Shown: piece by piece, positions 21,508 through 29,895 of the stretch
Numbering within the stretch: position 1 is the first letter of the stretch
Layout of the letters: each line of letters begins with the position of its first letter
Program-made: the position numbers and the translations under genes
Notes under the pieces: generated by a model
Databases searched by the model: none
What the model was told of the DNA's origin: nothing
What the model saw: the letters and a program-made list of their open reading frames with translations, nothing else
Assembly (NCBI GenBank): GCA_022826505.1
Contig: JAJDUQ010000168.1
Coordinates: 1 to 64,000 of the forward strand
Length of the DNA: 64,000 nucleotides
Source of the DNA: Gammaproteobacteria bacterium
Lineage (GTDB): Bacteria > Pseudomonadota > Gammaproteobacteria > HK1
Direction of reading: 5' to 3'

Positions 21508-22236
21508 ATGCTCCTGTTCGCGAGCGACGTCCATCTCTCGGCGCATCGGCCCGGCGCGGTCGCCGCGTTCGCGGAGTTTCTCGCCGGCCCCGTGCGGCGG
21601 GCGGACAGACTCTACCTCCTCGGCGACGTGTTCGACCTGTGGCTCGGCGACGACGATGACCGACCGCCCCACCCCGAGGTCGAGACCGCACTGGCCGAGA
21701 CCGTCGCCGCCGGCGTCCCCGTCGACCTGATCCGCGGCAACCACGACTTCCTGCTCGGCGACGCGTTCGCCCGGCGCACCGGGTGCCGGTTGGTCGACGA
21801 GCCGCTCGTCATCAAGGCCATGGACGAGCGCGCGGTGCTCCTGCACGGAGACACGCTCTGCACCCGCGACGTCGAGTACCAGACGTTCCGGCGCTACGCG
21901 CGAGACCCCGGCATCCAGCGGGCGTTCCTCGCTCGGCCGATCGAGGAGCGGGCACGGGAAGCGGCGAAGGTTCGCGCCACCTCGAGCTCCCGGACCCGGC
22001 TCAAGCCGGAGGACATCATGGATGTCACCGACGACGAAGTGGTGCGGGTGCTCTCGAAATGCGGTGCGACCCGGATGATCCACGGACATACGCATCGCCC
22101 CGCCGTCCACGAGTTCCGCCTCGAGACCGGCCCCGTCTCCCGCATCGTGCTCGGCGACTGGTACGAGCAGGGGACGGTGCTGGTATGGGACGAGGCCGGT
22201 TGCCGGCTCGCGTCGCCGGGAAGTCTTTCGGCCTGA
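21508..22236 (+). CDS. lpxH: UDP-2,3-diacylglucosamine diphosphatase
   Basis: A 242-aa calcineurin-like phosphoesterase. LpxH cleaves UDP-2,3-diacylglucosamine to lipid X and UMP in lipid A synthesis at the inner membrane, which marks the cell as Gram-negative. All metal motifs are in order: SDVHLS (6-11), GDVFDLWLGD (near 36), GNHDFLLGD (near 76), LLHGDTLCT and IHGHTHRPAVH near residue 195. The length matches the family. The open frame extends far upstream, but the ATG at 21508 is the family start (MLLFASDVHLS). It is monocistronic here. Confidence 0.93.
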   Translation: MLLFASDVHLSAHRPGAVAAFAEFLAGPVRRADRLYLLGDVFDLWLGDDDDRPPHPEVETALAETVAAGVPVDLIRGNHDFLLGDAFARRTGCRLVDEPLVIKAMDERAVLLHGDTLCTRDVEYQTFRRYARDPGIQRAFLARPIEERAREAAKVRATSSSRTRLKPEDIMDVTDDEVVRVLSKCGATRMIHGHTHRPAVHEFRLETGPVSRIVLGDWYEQGTVLVWDEAGCRLASPGSLSA

Positions 22237-22469
22237 GCGGACGTTGCCGCGCTGCCTGAGCAGGCCGGAATTCGGCGGTCGATGCCGGCCTCCCCATCGC
22301 CGCCGCCCGGTGGATGCGGCGAGCCGCCGGGACAGCTCCCGGAGCCGCCGGACGCCGTCTCCCCTGGGGTCGCGGTTACCTCGACACGATGAAGCGCAGG
22401 GGTGCGCCGATCGGTTTCATCGAGCCGACCTCTGCTCCGGCCCTCGACGCGGCGCACGCAAAACCACGG

Positions 22470-23099
22470 TCACCGACGACGCGGCGTGGCGTGCTCGAAG
22501 CGCACGGTGCGAAGGCGCCATCGAGTGTCGTCGACGTGGAGCACGACCAGCGACGGACCGCCGAAAGTCCGACTCCGTCCCGCGACACCCGGGTTGACGA
22601 TCCACGGCCGGGAGCTGCGGTCGATGCATCGCCAGTGGGTGTGTCCGTACACCACGACGCGGGCGTCGGGATAGCGCTCGCGCAGCCACCCGTGCCGGCG
22701 CTCGACGCCCATGACCTGGTGTCCGTGCGTCACCGCGAGCTTGCCGCCGGGTATCGAGAGCACGGCCTCCCACGGGAGCTCGTCGAGACGCCGATGCTCG
22801 CCCGGGTCCCACTTCGAGGCGACGTCGTTGTTGCCGCGCACCGCGGTGACCCGGCGGTCGGGGTGCGCGAGGGTGTCGAGCACCGCGCCGCTGCCGATGT
22901 CGCCGGCGTGGACCACGAGGCCGCATCGCTCCACGGCCTTCACGATCCGGGGTTCGAGATCCCCGTGGGTATCGGAAACCAGCGCAACCCGGAACCGGGC
23001 GCCCGGGTCGAACACATCATCGGCCCGGATGGGAGAATTCGTGGAGGAACTCATGGACGTGTTCATGGACGCATTCGTGGAGGCCTCACCGAGAGGCAT
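22470..23099 (-). CDS. Metallophosphoesterase, YfcE/MJ0936-like
   Basis: About 209 aa. Calcineurin-like motifs are SDTHGD, VHAGDIGS, RGNNDVAS, VTHGHQVM and VYGHTHWRC, the order of small YfcE/MJ0936-type phosphodiesterases. Before the domain there is a Ser/Thr/Asn-rich leader of about 35 residues, with three in-frame ATGs (23099, 23066, 23054), so the true start is uncertain. It follows fadD by 65 bp on the same strand and may be the last gene of the beta-oxidation operon, although no functional link is known. Confidence 0.85.
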   Translation of the reverse strand: MPLGEASTNASMNTSMSSSTNSPIRADDVFDPGARFRVALVSDTHGDLEPRIVKAVERCGLVVHAGDIGSGAVLDTLAHPDRRVTAVRGNNDVASKWDPGEHRRLDELPWEAVLSIPGGKLAVTHGHQVMGVERRHGWLRERYPDARVVVYGHTHWRCIDRSSRPWIVNPGVAGRSRTFGGPSLVVLHVDDTRWRLRTVRFEHATPRRR

Positions 23100-23164
23100 G
23101 CTCGGGACCAGGCAACACGGATCGAACGTATCGAGTCGCGTGGGACTCCAGCCGGGCGGCCCGG

Positions 23165-24859
23165 CTACCCGCCGGAGCCGCCGCCGGAGCCGGAGAACCG
23201 CTCGCGCAGCTCCCTGCGCAGGATCTTCCCGACGTTGGTCTTCGGCACATCGTCCGCGAACTCGATGTGCCGCGGGCGCTTGTAGCCGGTGAGGTGCTCC
23301 TCGCAGTACGAGCGCAGCGACTCCTCGGTCAGTCCAGGAGAGCGTTTCACCACGACGATCTTGACCGCCTCGCCGCTGAGCTCGTCCGGCACCCCGATGG
23401 CGCCGACCTCCGCCACCTCCGGATGCTGCGAGACCACCTCCTCGACCTCGTTCGGGTACACGTTGAACCCCGACACCAGGATCATGTCCTTCTTCCGATC
23501 GACGATGCGGAAGAAGCCGCGCGCGTCCATCTCGGCGATGTCGCCGGAGCGAAACCACCCCTCCTCGTCGATCGCCGCGGCGGTCTCCTCGGGCCGGTTC
23601 CAGTATCCGCGCATCACCTGCGGGCCGCGGATGCAGAGCTCGCCGGGTGCGTCGACGGGCAGCGCGTTCCCCTCCTCGTCGATCACCCGGCACTCGGTAC
23701 TCGGCATCGGCACCCCCACCGTCCCGGTGTAGTCCTCGAAGTGCAACGGATTCATGCACGCGCACGGCGACGTCTCCGTCAGGCCATAGCCTTCGAGAAG
23801 CGCGACGCCGGTCATCTTCTTCCACCGCTCGGCCACCGCGCTCTGCACCGCCATGCCGCCGCCGACCGAGATGCGCATCGCCGAGAAGTCGAGCTTGTCG
23901 AAGCCCTTGGTGTTCATGAGCCCGTTGAACAGCGTGTTCACGCCGGTAATCACGGTGAACCGCATGTCCTTGAGGATCCTGACGAAGCCCGGCATGTCGC
24001 GCGGGTTGGTGATCAGCACGCTCAGTCCTCCGAACCGCATGTACAGCAGGCCGTTCACCGCCAGCGCGAAGATGTGGTAGAGCGGCAGCGCGGTGATGAC
24101 CACTTCCTCCCCCTCGCGGGCGAAGGGACGCAGGAAGCCGTCCGCCTGGAGGACGCTGGACACCATGTTGCGGTGGGTCAGCATCGCGCCCTTCGAGACC
24201 CCGGTGGTGCCTCCGGTGTACTGGAGGAACGCGAGGTCCTCGCCGGCGAGCTCCGCGGTGTCGGCCGCCACCGCTGCCTTGCGGCCCGCGTTCAGCGCGT
24301 CCTCCCAGCGAATCGCCCCGTCGATACGGAACGGGGGCACGAGCTTCTTGACCCGCCGCACGATGAAGTTCACCAGCACGTTCTTGGGGAAGCTCAGCAT
24401 GTCTCCGAGACCGGTCACGACCACGCGCTCGACGTCGGTGTCGTCGATGCACTCCTCCAGCACGTGCCCGAAGTTCTCGAGCACCACGATCGCGCGGGCG
24501 CCCGAATCGACGAGCTGGTGGCGGAGCTCCCGCACGGTGTAGAGCGGGTTCGTGTTGACCACGACGAGCCCGGCGCGCAGCGCCCCGACGAGCGCGACGG
24601 GATACTGCAGCACGTTCGGCATCATCAGCGCGATCCGGTCACCCTTGCCGAGTCCGGCTCGGGAGAGGTACCCGGTGAAGTCCTTCGCCAGTCGATCGAG
24701 CTCCGCGAAGGTGATGCGCACGCCCAGGTTCTCGAACGCCGGGCGGTCCGGAAAGCGGGCGATCGCCTCGTCGATGATCGCGACGAGCGAAGGGTACGTG
24801 TCGGGGTCGATGTCGTGCGGCGTACCTTCGGTGTAGCTGTCGAGCCATATTCGTTCCAT
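23165..24859 (-). CDS. fadD: Long-chain fatty acid-CoA ligase
   Basis: A 564-aa AMP-forming ligase that activates fatty acids to acyl-CoA before beta-oxidation. The AMP-binding motif QYTGGTTGVSKGA (about 209-221), EGYGLTETSP (about 350) and the C-terminal GWFRSGDIAEMDARGFF and KTNVGKILRREL, with the catalytic Lys, are present. Length and the N-terminal MERIWLDSYTEGTPHDID match proteobacterial FadD. A GGAGGGAGG ribosome site precedes the ATG. The C-terminus ends in a Gly/Ser tail. It is downstream of thiolase and FadN-like genes on the same strand. Confidence 0.94.
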   Translation of the reverse strand: MERIWLDSYTEGTPHDIDPDTYPSLVAIIDEAIARFPDRPAFENLGVRITFAELDRLAKDFTGYLSRAGLGKGDRIALMMPNVLQYPVALVGALRAGLVVVNTNPLYTVRELRHQLVDSGARAIVVLENFGHVLEECIDDTDVERVVVTGLGDMLSFPKNVLVNFIVRRVKKLVPPFRIDGAIRWEDALNAGRKAAVAADTAELAGEDLAFLQYTGGTTGVSKGAMLTHRNMVSSVLQADGFLRPFAREGEEVVITALPLYHIFALAVNGLLYMRFGGLSVLITNPRDMPGFVRILKDMRFTVITGVNTLFNGLMNTKGFDKLDFSAMRISVGGGMAVQSAVAERWKKMTGVALLEGYGLTETSPCACMNPLHFEDYTGTVGVPMPSTECRVIDEEGNALPVDAPGELCIRGPQVMRGYWNRPEETAAAIDEEGWFRSGDIAEMDARGFFRIVDRKKDMILVSGFNVYPNEVEEVVSQHPEVAEVGAIGVPDELSGEAVKIVVVKRSPGLTEESLRSYCEEHLTGYKRPRHIEFADDVPKTNVGKILRRELRERFSGSGGGSGG

Positions 24860-24880
24860 CGCCAGCCTCCCTCCGGATCG

Positions 24881-25267
24881 TTACCGGCTGCAATCGACCA
24901 TGATCTGAGCCGGATATTCCCGATGCTTGTCGGTGATGGAGTCCACGATGCCGAAGTCCAGAAATATGGCGCTCGCGACTATCTTCCCTCCCATTCGGCT
25001 CTCGGTTTGTGTCCGATACGTCTTGCCCTGATCATCGGAACAACTGACATGGAGCACGTCGTCCGAACGCCGGATCATTGCAGTCCCCGGCAACTCGACA
25101 TCCCACGATCCCCGTTTGTTCTCAGCCGTGCACGTGATTTCCCTCTCGGCACAGTTCAGGCCCACGAACTCGACCGGTTGGTTCGGATCATTGGTAATCG
25201 TGGCGCATCCGGACAAGGCTCCCATGATTCCCAACGCATGGAACATTCCATTTTTCATTACCCGCAT
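24881..25267 (-). CDS. Small lipoprotein of unknown function
   Basis: A 128-aa protein. Residues 1-20 form a signal peptide ending LSGC, with Cys21 as lipidation site. The mature part has four further Cys residues and a pattern ending IVDSITDKHREYPAQIMVDC that resembles small outer-membrane lipoproteins of the YceK-like type. AAAGG and GGAG lie before the ATG at 25267. The gene is visibly less GC-rich than its neighbours and sits between fadN-like and fadD genes (gaps of 34 and 21 bp), so it is probably cotranscribed with beta-oxidation genes. Confidence 0.72.
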   Translation of the reverse strand: MRVMKNGMFHALGIMGALSGCATITNDPNQPVEFVGLNCAEREITCTAENKRGSWDVELPGTAMIRRSDDVLHVSCSDDQGKTYRTQTESRMGGKIVASAIFLDFGIVDSITDKHREYPAQIMVDCSR

Positions 25268-25301
25268 CTGCCTTTCTCCACTCAAGGGTCGAAAAGATTT
25301 C

Positions 25302-27650
25302 TCAATTGCGAAGCGGCCTGCCGGTTTCGAGCATGTGCTGAATTCGTGCTCGTGTCCCCTCCGTGCTCAGCAGGGAGAGCGCAGCTTCGCGCTCCAGCGC
25401 GAGGAGGTCGTCCTCGTTAACCTCGTCGGTCAGGTCGGCATCCCCTCCCGTCAGCACCCGGGCGAGGGCGTCGGCGACCACGACGTCGTGCGGCGTCGCC
25501 CTCCCGGCCCGTGCGAGATCCCCGACGCCGAACTCCAGCGCCACCTTGCCGGAGCGGCCGGGAAGGCGGAGCACCGGCGGCTCCGGGGGCGCATAGCCGT
25601 CCCGGAGCGCATGGACCTTGTCAATCGCCTCGCCGAGGACGCGGTCCCGGTTCATCACGATGACGTCGCCACGGCGGAGGATGCCGAGCTCGCGGGCCTC
25701 CGCCGCCGACTGCGAGACCTTCGCGAGCCCCACCATCTCGAACGCGCGGCTCACCGGCGGCATCGGTCCACCCGGCACCGGTCCCGCAATCCCCGGGCGC
25801 GAGAACCGCGCGAGCAGCTCCTTGCACCCGCCCCACGCCGGGATCAACCCGACGCCGGCCTCCACCAGCCCGGCATAGGTCTCCGCGTGGGCGACGATCG
25901 CGTCGCAGTGCAACAGGATCTCGCACCCCCCGCCCAGCGCCATTCCGGCCGGCGCGCCGACCACCGGGAACGGAGCGTACTTCATCGCCCTGAACGTGCG
26001 CTGGCCGAGCTCCGCCGCGCCCGCGAGCTGGTCCGGCGCCCCGGCCCGAAAGGCGGCGACCGCTTCGCCGAGGTTGACGCCGGCGGAGAAGTGCTCGGCG
26101 TCGCTGTGGATGACGAGCCCGGCGAATCGGTCCGGGACGAGGGCGATCGTCTCCGACATGAGCTCCAGAATCGCCGCGTCGATGGTGTTCATCTTCGTGT
26201 GGAATTCCAGGCACGCGACGTCGCGCCCGACATCCCACAGGCTCGCGGAGTCGTTGCCCGTCACGCGCTTGCGGCCGCGCTTCGCATCCGCGAGGCGCAT
26301 CGCGCCCTGCGGCGGACGGACCGATGCGTAGCGTCCGGCGGCGTCCATCCGCTCCACGCGCCCGTCGACCTGCCGGTAGAACCCGGCCTCGCGGGCCGCC
26401 TCCAGCATCGGCGGCACCGCGCGGCCCTCGGCGCGGAAACGCTCGGCGAGCCAGCCGGCGCCGATCCGATCCGCCATCTCGAACGGACCGGCCTGCCAGT
26501 TGTAACCGAGGCGCATCGCGGCATCGACGTCGGCGACGTCGTCGGAGATCTCGGGAACGAGCCCGGCCGAGTAGGCGATCACCGACGAGAGCACCCGCCA
26601 CGCGTACCGCCCCTCGTCGCTGTCGTGCGCGAGCAGCGCGCGCGGCCCCCCGGACTTCGCGGCCTCGACGCAGGCGAGGCGGGCGCGCCGGGACGGCCCG
26701 TACTCGCCGGTGGCGAGGTCGATCGACTCCTTGATCCGCTCCGAGCCCTCGCGCCGCAGCCGGTAGAACCCACCCCTGCCCTTTCGGCCGGTGTAGCCGT
26801 CCGCGATCATCCGGCGGATCAGATCGGGCATCTCCATGTAGCTGTGCAGCGCGTCGTCGGGCGCGAGCAGCGAGTCCATGCTCGCGACGACGTGGGGCAT
26901 GAGGTCGATGCCCACGAGGTCGGCAAGTCCGAAGACGCCGGTCTTCGGGATGCCGACGGCGGGTCCGAGCACCGCGTCGGCCTGCTCGACGCTCAAGCCC
27001 GCCCCCATCGCCTCGATCACCGCGCACTGCATCCAGTACACCCCGATGCGGTTGGCGATGAACCCCGGGGTGTCCCTGCACTCCACCACCCCCTTGCCGA
27101 GCCGCAGGTCCGCGAACTCGCGGAGCCGCTCGACCAGGTCCGGACGGGTCCGCGGGCCGCGCACGATCTCCAGCAGCCGCATGTACCGCGGCGGGTTGAA
27201 GAAGTGGGTGATGGCGAAGTCCCGCTGCAGTGCGTCCGATGCGCCCTCCACGAGCCGGCCGAGCGGGATGGTCGAGGTGTTCGAGGAGACGATGGTGCCC
27301 GGCCGGCGCACCGCGTCGAGCCGCGCGTAGAGGTCGCGCTTCACGTCGAGGCGCTCGACCACCGCCTCGACGATCCAGTCGGCCTCGCCGGCCCGCGCAA
27401 GGTCGTCGTCGATGTTTCCGACATCGATCTGCCGTACCGCCCGGCGGTGCATGAACGCGGGCGGGCGGGACTTCGCCAGGCGCCCGACCGCGGCGCGGGC
27501 GACTGCGGAACGGTCCGGTCCGTCCTGCGCGGCGACGTCGAGCAGGAACACGCTCGCCCCGGCGTTGGCGAGCTGGGCGGCGATTCCGCCGCCCATCACC
27601 CCCGAGCCGATGACCGCGGCCCGCGCGATGGTTCCCCCGTCAGCGCTCAA
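25302..27650 (-). CDS. 3-hydroxyacyl-CoA dehydrogenase/enoyl-CoA hydratase, FadN-like
   Basis: A 782-aa two-domain beta-oxidation enzyme. The NAD-binding dehydrogenase comes first (AAVIGSGVMGGGIAAQLANAG, then THFFNPPRYMRLLEIVRG) and the crotonase domain last (FSAGVNLGEA, PAGMALGGGCEI). This order is that of Bacillus FadN, not E. coli FadB, which is reversed. It should hydrate enoyl-CoA and oxidise 3-hydroxyacyl-CoA. The start is a TTG that overlaps the thiolase stop as TTGA; the open frame upstream lies within the thiolase gene. The thiolase is thus directly coupled. Confidence 0.9.
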   Translation of the reverse strand: MSADGGTIARAAVIGSGVMGGGIAAQLANAGASVFLLDVAAQDGPDRSAVARAAVGRLAKSRPPAFMHRRAVRQIDVGNIDDDLARAGEADWIVEAVVERLDVKRDLYARLDAVRRPGTIVSSNTSTIPLGRLVEGASDALQRDFAITHFFNPPRYMRLLEIVRGPRTRPDLVERLREFADLRLGKGVVECRDTPGFIANRIGVYWMQCAVIEAMGAGLSVEQADAVLGPAVGIPKTGVFGLADLVGIDLMPHVVASMDSLLAPDDALHSYMEMPDLIRRMIADGYTGRKGRGGFYRLRREGSERIKESIDLATGEYGPSRRARLACVEAAKSGGPRALLAHDSDEGRYAWRVLSSVIAYSAGLVPEISDDVADVDAAMRLGYNWQAGPFEMADRIGAGWLAERFRAEGRAVPPMLEAAREAGFYRQVDGRVERMDAAGRYASVRPPQGAMRLADAKRGRKRVTGNDSASLWDVGRDVACLEFHTKMNTIDAAILELMSETIALVPDRFAGLVIHSDAEHFSAGVNLGEAVAAFRAGAPDQLAGAAELGQRTFRAMKYAPFPVVGAPAGMALGGGCEILLHCDAIVAHAETYAGLVEAGVGLIPAWGGCKELLARFSRPGIAGPVPGGPMPPVSRAFEMVGLAKVSQSAAEARELGILRRGDVIVMNRDRVLGEAIDKVHALRDGYAPPEPPVLRLPGRSGKVALEFGVGDLARAGRATPHDVVVADALARVLTGGDADLTDEVNEDDLLALEREAALSLLSTEGTRARIQHMLETGRPLRN

Positions 27651-28816
27651 TTGACCGCCTCCAGGACGGTGGCGATCCCCTGTCCTCCGCCGATGCACTG
27701 GGTCGCGAGGGCGTACCGCCCGCCCTCGCGTACAAGCAGCGCCGCGGCCTTGCCGGTGATGCGGGCGCCGGTGGCCCCGAGCGGATGGCCGATGGCGATG
27801 GCGCCGCCGTCGATGTTCACCTTCTCGTGGTCGAGCCCGAGGTCGCGCATGCAGGCGATGGCCTGCGCGGCGAACGCCTCGTTGAGCTCCACGACGTCCA
27901 CGTCCGCGGCGTCGATGCCGGCGCGCTCCAGCGCCTTGCGCGACGCCCCGACCGGGCCGATCCCCATCACCTCGGGCGCGCAGCCCGACACCGCGACGCT
28001 CTTCACGCGGGCCAGGGGCTCGAGCCCGTGCTCCGCCGCGTACGCCTCGCTGCACACCACGACCGCCGCCGCACCGTCGGTGAGCGGGGACGAGGTGCCG
28101 GCGGTGACCGTCCCGGTTTCGAGGAACGCAGGATTGAGGTCCGCCAACCCTTCGAGGCTTGTGTCCTCACGGATGCAGCCGTCGCGCTCGATCCGCGCAC
28201 CGCCGGCGTCGACCGGCACGATCTCGTCGTCGAGACGTCCGTCCGCGCGCGCCGCCGCGGCCCGCTGCTGGCTCTCGAGCGCGAACGCCTCCTGCTCGGT
28301 GCGGGTGATCTGGTACCGCTCCGCCACGTTCTCCGCGGTCTGGCCCATGCTCATGTAGGCGGCCGGGAACGACTCGTGCAGCCCGGGGTTGGGCAGCGGG
28401 TTGAATCCGCCCATCGGCACCCGGGACATCGACTCGACCCCGGCGCACACGAACGCATCGCCCGCGTTCATCCGCACCGCCCCCGATGCCATGTGGACCG
28501 ACTGCATCGAGGAGCCGCAGAAGCGGTTGACGGTGGCTCCGGCCACCGAGAGGGGCAGCGTCCCGGTCAGCATTCCGACGAGGCGCGCGACGTTGAACCC
28601 CTGCTCGCCCTCGGGGAAGGCGCAGCCCACGATGAGGTCCTCGACGTCGTCGGGGTCGAGCCCGGCGCGTTCGACCACGCCGCGCACCACCTGGGCGGCG
28701 AGGTCGTCGGGGCGGAGCTTCACCAGCGCGCCCTTGCGCGCGAAGGTGAACGGGGAGCGGCCGTAGGCTGCGATGACGGGGGAGCGGTCGTCGGCCGCGG
28801 CGTTTGGATCGTTCAT
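27647..28816 (-). CDS. fadA: Acetyl-CoA C-acyltransferase (thiolase)
   Basis: A 389-aa thiolase that cleaves 3-ketoacyl-CoA to acetyl-CoA in beta-oxidation. The nucleophile Cys is in VNRFCGSSMQSVHMA (about residue 91), with the C-terminal GHPLGATGARI His motif and the CIGGGQGIA Cys motif. I chose the ATG at 28816 (MNDPNAA), which follows a GAGGA site; the frame extends 23 residues further without family character. It is first in a minus-strand operon with the FadN-like gene, the lipoprotein, fadD and perhaps the phosphoesterase. Confidence 0.93.
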   Translation of the reverse strand: MNDPNAAADDRSPVIAAYGRSPFTFARKGALVKLRPDDLAAQVVRGVVERAGLDPDDVEDLIVGCAFPEGEQGFNVARLVGMLTGTLPLSVAGATVNRFCGSSMQSVHMASGAVRMNAGDAFVCAGVESMSRVPMGGFNPLPNPGLHESFPAAYMSMGQTAENVAERYQITRTEQEAFALESQQRAAAARADGRLDDEIVPVDAGGARIERDGCIREDTSLEGLADLNPAFLETGTVTAGTSSPLTDGAAAVVVCSEAYAAEHGLEPLARVKSVAVSGCAPEVMGIGPVGASRKALERAGIDAADVDVVELNEAFAAQAIACMRDLGLDHEKVNIDGGAIAIGHPLGATGARITGKAAALLVREGGRYALATQCIGGGQGIATVLEAVN

Positions 28817-28900
28817 GGTTCGTGATTCCTCGGTTGTGGGGGCTCCTGACGAGGCTTCGGTCGATGTCGCACCCGAAGGCGGCACCGATTGTCGGGGTCT

Positions 28901-29299
28901 CTATATCCAGTTGTCGATTCGAAGGCCTGGGACCCGCTCGAATTCACGGACGTTGTTGGTGACGAGGACAAGACCGAGCGAGCGTGCATGTCCTGCAATC
29001 ATCTGATCGTATGGACCGATGGGCCTTCCCGCTCTGGCGAGCTCGGCTCGAAGCTGTCCGAAATGCGTGGCAGCCGACCTGTCGAACGGCAACACTTCAA
29101 GGTGTGCCGCCAACCTCTCGATGTCCGACAGGTTCCGTTCCGGGGAGGTCGACTTCTCGGCACCGTATATCAACTCGCCAAGGGTGACGGTCGATACCGC
29201 CATCTGTCCGGAGTGTCGCTTGAATGCATTCCTCACTCTCGACGGCCGGTTCTTCATCGTGTAGACGACGATGTTGGTGTCCAGCATGTATTTCAGCAC
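28901..29299 (-). CDS. vapC: VapC-family PIN-domain RNase toxin
   Basis: A 132-aa PIN-domain toxin. VapC proteins cut tRNA or rRNA. The acidic residues are visible: LDTNIVVY (Asp7), TLGELIYGAE (Glu, about residue 43), PIGPYDQMIAGHA (Asp, about 98) and VTNNVREFERV. The GTG start at 29299 overlaps the end of vapB by 7 bp; a second possible start is ATG 29287. The antitoxin-toxin order supports coupling. It lies tail-to-head behind thiolase. Confidence 0.93.
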   Translation of the reverse strand: MLKYMLDTNIVVYTMKNRPSRVRNAFKRHSGQMAVSTVTLGELIYGAEKSTSPERNLSDIERLAAHLEVLPFDRSAATHFGQLRAELARAGRPIGPYDQMIAGHARSLGLVLVTNNVREFERVPGLRIDNWI

Positions 29300-29526
29300 T
29301 GCGCCTCTCTGTCCTGCTGCTCCGGCTGCTCGCGCTCGTTCATGAAGTCATCGGACACCCCCGGCCCATCGAACCAGGCGTCCCATCCCTCTCCCGCCGG
29401 CGCGATCAGCCGGGTGTTGCCCACCTTGACGATGTCGACCTGCTTGACGGACTCCGGCAGCGCCACGGGCTTCGGCAGACGCACCGCCTGGCTCTTGTTG
29501 GATTTGAACACGGTGGATCGCTCCAT
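29293..29526 (-). CDS. vapB: VapB-family antitoxin
   Basis: A 77-aa antitoxin with an N-terminal AbrB/MazE-like swapped-hairpin domain (MERSTVFKSNKSQAVRLPKP) and an acidic C-terminal tail (GVSDDFMNEREQPEQQ) of the kind that wraps the PIN toxin. The ATG at 29526 is the family start; the frame runs 42 residues further upstream through the promoter region without similarity. It is first in the operon with vapC. Confidence 0.9.
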   Translation of the reverse strand: MERSTVFKSNKSQAVRLPKPVALPESVKQVDIVKVGNTRLIAPAGEGWDAWFDGPGVSDDFMNEREQPEQQDREAQC

Positions 29527-29576
29527 ATCGACATCTCCGCACGGCACGAAATCCAGCGCATGGTGGCGGCGATATT

Positions 29577-29599
29577 GGGATATGTCAATGGTATATCCC
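29577..29599. promoter_or_regulatory. Inverted repeat, likely vapBC operator
   Basis: GGGATAT (29577-29583) and ATATCCC (29593-29599) form a perfect 7-bp inverted repeat with a 9-bp spacer, about 50 bp upstream of vapB, in an AT-rich patch. VapB-type proteins autoregulate at such palindromes. Extra half-sites (GATATT, TATCCC) flank it. Confidence 0.6.
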
Positions 29600-29670
29600 G
29601 ATTCATGGCTATCCCGATCATGCCGGTGAGTCGCTCGCGCTCCCGGGACCACCCGGACGTTTCAAGCCGT

Positions 29671-29842
29671 GTCGATCTTCACAAACGGCACCGCGCACAG
29701 ACCGCGCGGCGTGTTGAGCCAAGTTTCCGAAAGTGGTTTCCTGCGTGAAGGCACGAGGCGGCGACGGGTAGAGGACGCCCGGCAGGCTCGTGCCAGGATG
29801 AGGCGCCCGGCACGCCTTGTCGGTCCGAGGCGCAGCCTCGCC
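29671..29842. repeat. Diverged dispersed repeat, copy A
   Basis: This segment shares ordered blocks with 49483-49623: GTCGATCTTCACA, then GAGCCA followed by a TTTnnGAAAG block and GGTTnCC, then a GTCGGTCCGAG block followed by GCCTCGCC, with near-equal spacing except for about 30 extra bases here. No coding capacity is evident. It may be the residue of an insertion sequence or a shared leader. Confidence 0.45.
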
Positions 29843-29895
29843 GGCGGAACACATGACTCGATTGCAGGGCAATGGCGCCCGGAGGAGCCCGAACG

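Noticed and set aside
25116-28358. 1,080-codon plus-strand frame
   Set aside because: Antisense to thiolase and the FadN-like gene; no domain character.
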